A stretch of DNA of 20,714 nt, taken from contig JAWRHV010000038.1 in NCBI GenBank assembly GCA_040266995.1, positions 1 through 20,714 on the forward strand, written 5' to 3'. The translations under genes and the position numbers were made by a program. The DNA is from UBA4312 sp040266995. Lineage in GTDB: Bacteria; Bacillota_I; Bacilli_A; Erysipelotrichales; Erysipelotrichaceae. Numbering within the stretch: the first letter of the stretch is position 1; the number at the start of each line of letters is the position of its first letter. Shown one piece after another: positions 19,362 to 20,714 of this stretch. Below the pieces are notes generated by a model, which saw only the letters and a list, made by a program, of their open reading frames with translations, did no database searches and was not told the DNA's origin.

Positions 19362-20714
19362 AGTGAGTAAAATATGTGGTGGATGTAACTATCTGCATGA
19401 CAATAAAGAAAAACAGGCAGAAAAGAAATTGGAGACTGTACGCCAATGCGCACAACAGTATCATATTCCATGCAAGATCAAGAAGATAAGGATGGCAGAA
19501 AATGATACGCATTACCGCAATAAAGTCATTGTTGGGTTTTCCAAACAAAAAGGCCAGGTCATCTCCGGTTTGTATGCTGCCCATTCACACAAGATCGTCA
19601 ATAGCCATGACTGTCTGATGCAGCCGGTTATTGTCAATCAGGTGATCCGTCGTGTCACTGAACTGGTGCAATCCATGAAGATTCCTGTATATCTGGAAAA
19701 GAATCATCAAGGCGTATTACGCCATATGATGATCCGGTATGCCCAGAGCACCAAGCAGATGATGCTCGTCTTTGTGACAGCGACCCCGATATTTCCTTCC
19801 CGGAAGAACTTGATCCAGGTATTAACGAAAGAGTTCCCGGAAATTCAGACCATCCTGCAGGTTGTCAACAGCCGCGATACCAGCGTTGTGATTGAAAAGG
19901 AACCGATGGTCTTATATGGAAACGGCCATATTGTCGATCATCTATGCGGCCTGGATTTTTCGATTTCGGCAACCGCTTTCTATCAGATCCACAGTGAACA
20001 ATGTGAAATCCTGTATACCTTAGCCGGTAAGATGGCACAGTTAGAAAAAGAAGATACGGTATTGGATACGTATTGTGGTATTGGTACCATCGGCATGACT
20101 TTAGCTAATCAATGTAAAAAGGTGGTAGGGGTAGAAGCCAATCCCCATGCGGTATCGGATGCTCGATACAATGCCCGTAAGAATAAGATCAAGAATATTG
20201 AATTTGTCCATATGGATGCTACGCGCTTTATGAAGGATGCCAGAAGATATAAGCAGCATTTTGATGTGATCATACTGGATCCGCCTAGAGCCGGTACAAC
20301 ACAGACATTCATTTCCTCGGCCTGCGCGTTAAAACCAAAGAAGGTGCTCTACATTTCTTGTGATCCCAAAACGCTGATGCGGGATCTGAATGGTTTCCGC
20401 AAGGAAGGCTATGCCATCCAACAGATGCAGTGCGTGGATATGTTCCCGTATACGCAGCACGTCGAGACGGTAGTACTTCTTTCCCACAAAGATCCGGACA
20501 GTCATATCCACGTAAAAGTGGAGTTTGGCGAGGGAAAAGGCAAGGTGCCGCTTGATAAAATAGCAGAAAGAGCAGAAAAATACAAACCAAAAGAGAAAGT
20601 TACATACAAGAAAATCAAGGAGTACATAGAAGATAAATTCGGCTTCAAAGTACATACTGCATATATAGCAGAAGTAAAGAGGGCCTATGGGCTTCCTATG
20701 TATGATGCTCCCAA
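19351..20714 (+). CDS. rlmD: 23S rRNA (uracil-5-)-methyltransferase RlmD/RlmCD type, 3' end beyond the window
   Basis: At least 454 residues, open at the window end. The N-terminal iron-sulfur ligands are C3, C9 and C12 (CKVSKICGGC) and C88 (SHDCLMQP). Later come ISATAFYQIHSEQ, the SAM site VLDTYCGIGTIGM, VIILDPPRAG, and the catalytic cysteine in ISCDPKTLMRDL; HVETVVLLS is the normal end of the enzyme. It transfers a methyl group to C5 of a uridine in 23S rRNA (U1939, or also U747 as in B. subtilis RlmCD). ATG 19351 overlaps the HAD gene by 11 bases, with AGAGGA (19342-19347) just before it. After VVLLSHKD a lysine-rich extension of at least 70 residues follows, ending ...KRAYGLPMYDAP at the edge, with more AGA, ATA, GCA and GAG codons than the body; similar tails occur on other gut Firmicutes RlmD proteins as far as I recall. 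Confidence 0.93.
   Translation, partial: MNCKVSKICGGCNYLHDNKEKQAEKKLETVRQCAQQYHIPCKIKKIRMAENDTHYRNKVIVGFSKQKGQVISGLYAAHSHKIVNSHDCLMQPVIVNQVIRRVTELVQSMKIPVYLEKNHQGVLRHMMIRYAQSTKQMMLVFVTATPIFPSRKNLIQVLTKEFPEIQTILQVVNSRDTSVVIEKEPMVLYGNGHIVDHLCGLDFSISATAFYQIHSEQCEILYTLAGKMAQLEKEDTVLDTYCGIGTIGMTLANQCKKVVGVEANPHAVSDARYNARKNKIKNIEFVHMDATRFMKDARRYKQHFDVIILDPPRAGTTQTFISSACALKPKKVLYISCDPKTLMRDLNGFRKEGYAIQQMQCVDMFPYTQHVETVVLLSHKDPDSHIHVKVEFGEGKGKVPLDKIAERAEKYKPKEKVTYKKIKEYIEDKFGFKVHTAYIAEVKRAYGLPMYDAP

Noticed and set aside
1..20714. CRISPR array, insertion sequence, rRNA or replication origin
   Set aside because: No regularly spaced repeats, transposase, rRNA sequence or DnaA-box cluster was seen on reading.

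Overview
The window looks like a chromosomal segment of a low-to-middle GC Bacillota, most likely a gut member of the Erysipelotrichia or a near relative. The grounds are strong AGGAGG-type ribosome sites, an HrcA/CIRCE heat-shock operator, an L20-type leader ahead of infC-rpmI-rplT, a CCA-encoding tRNA-Lys, and very short gaps with Rho-independent terminators. Every intact gene lies on the + strand. The taxon is an inference from style, not from a marker gene.

Layout. 1-795: C-terminal part of a PTS-domain (BglG/MtlR-type) regulator broken by an in-frame TAG, then deoC. 1555-3351: a PAP2 phosphatase and an AI-2E-family permease. 3420-3495: tRNA-Lys(CUU). 3532-4712: a decayed accessory stretch with three small phage/ICE-like reading frames. 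4713-5817: an acetyl-esterase-like hydrolase and a two-helix small membrane protein. 5855-10563: the most interesting block, described below. 10583-11892: leader, infC, rpmI, rplT. 11938-13149: M29 aminopeptidase. 13263-14489: DUF2812-like membrane protein with an acidic N-terminus. 14540-15085: GNAT. 15150-15998: SAM methyltransferase. 16081-18003: htpG. 18067-18705: ATC-hydrolase-like protein. 18762-19361: HAD hydrolase. 19351-end: rlmD-type 23S rRNA methyltransferase, cut by the window end.

The 5855-10563 block reads as one metal-responsive operon: a small glycine-rich, alanine-rich protein, a P1B-type ATPase with the SCA membrane motif of the P1B-6 group (the group that includes the ferrosome ATPase FezB), a fused MEMO-AMMECR1 protein, and the partner radical-SAM enzyme of the AmmeMemoRadiSam system. 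Its promoter carries three copies of a 14-bp palindrome, TTAGA-N4-TCTAA. A fourth copy sits in exactly the same register at the promoter of the methyltransferase at 15150. I read this as a small regulon under a DtxR/MntR-like metalloregulator, and the joining of the P1B-6 ATPase with the AmmeMemoRadiSam genes as the best candidate for an undescribed system.

Other points: infC appears to start at AUC; htpG has two CIRCE boxes four helical turns apart; two genes (2257 and 18762) have a -10 box so close that their mRNAs should be leaderless; and several stop codons lie inside terminator hairpins.
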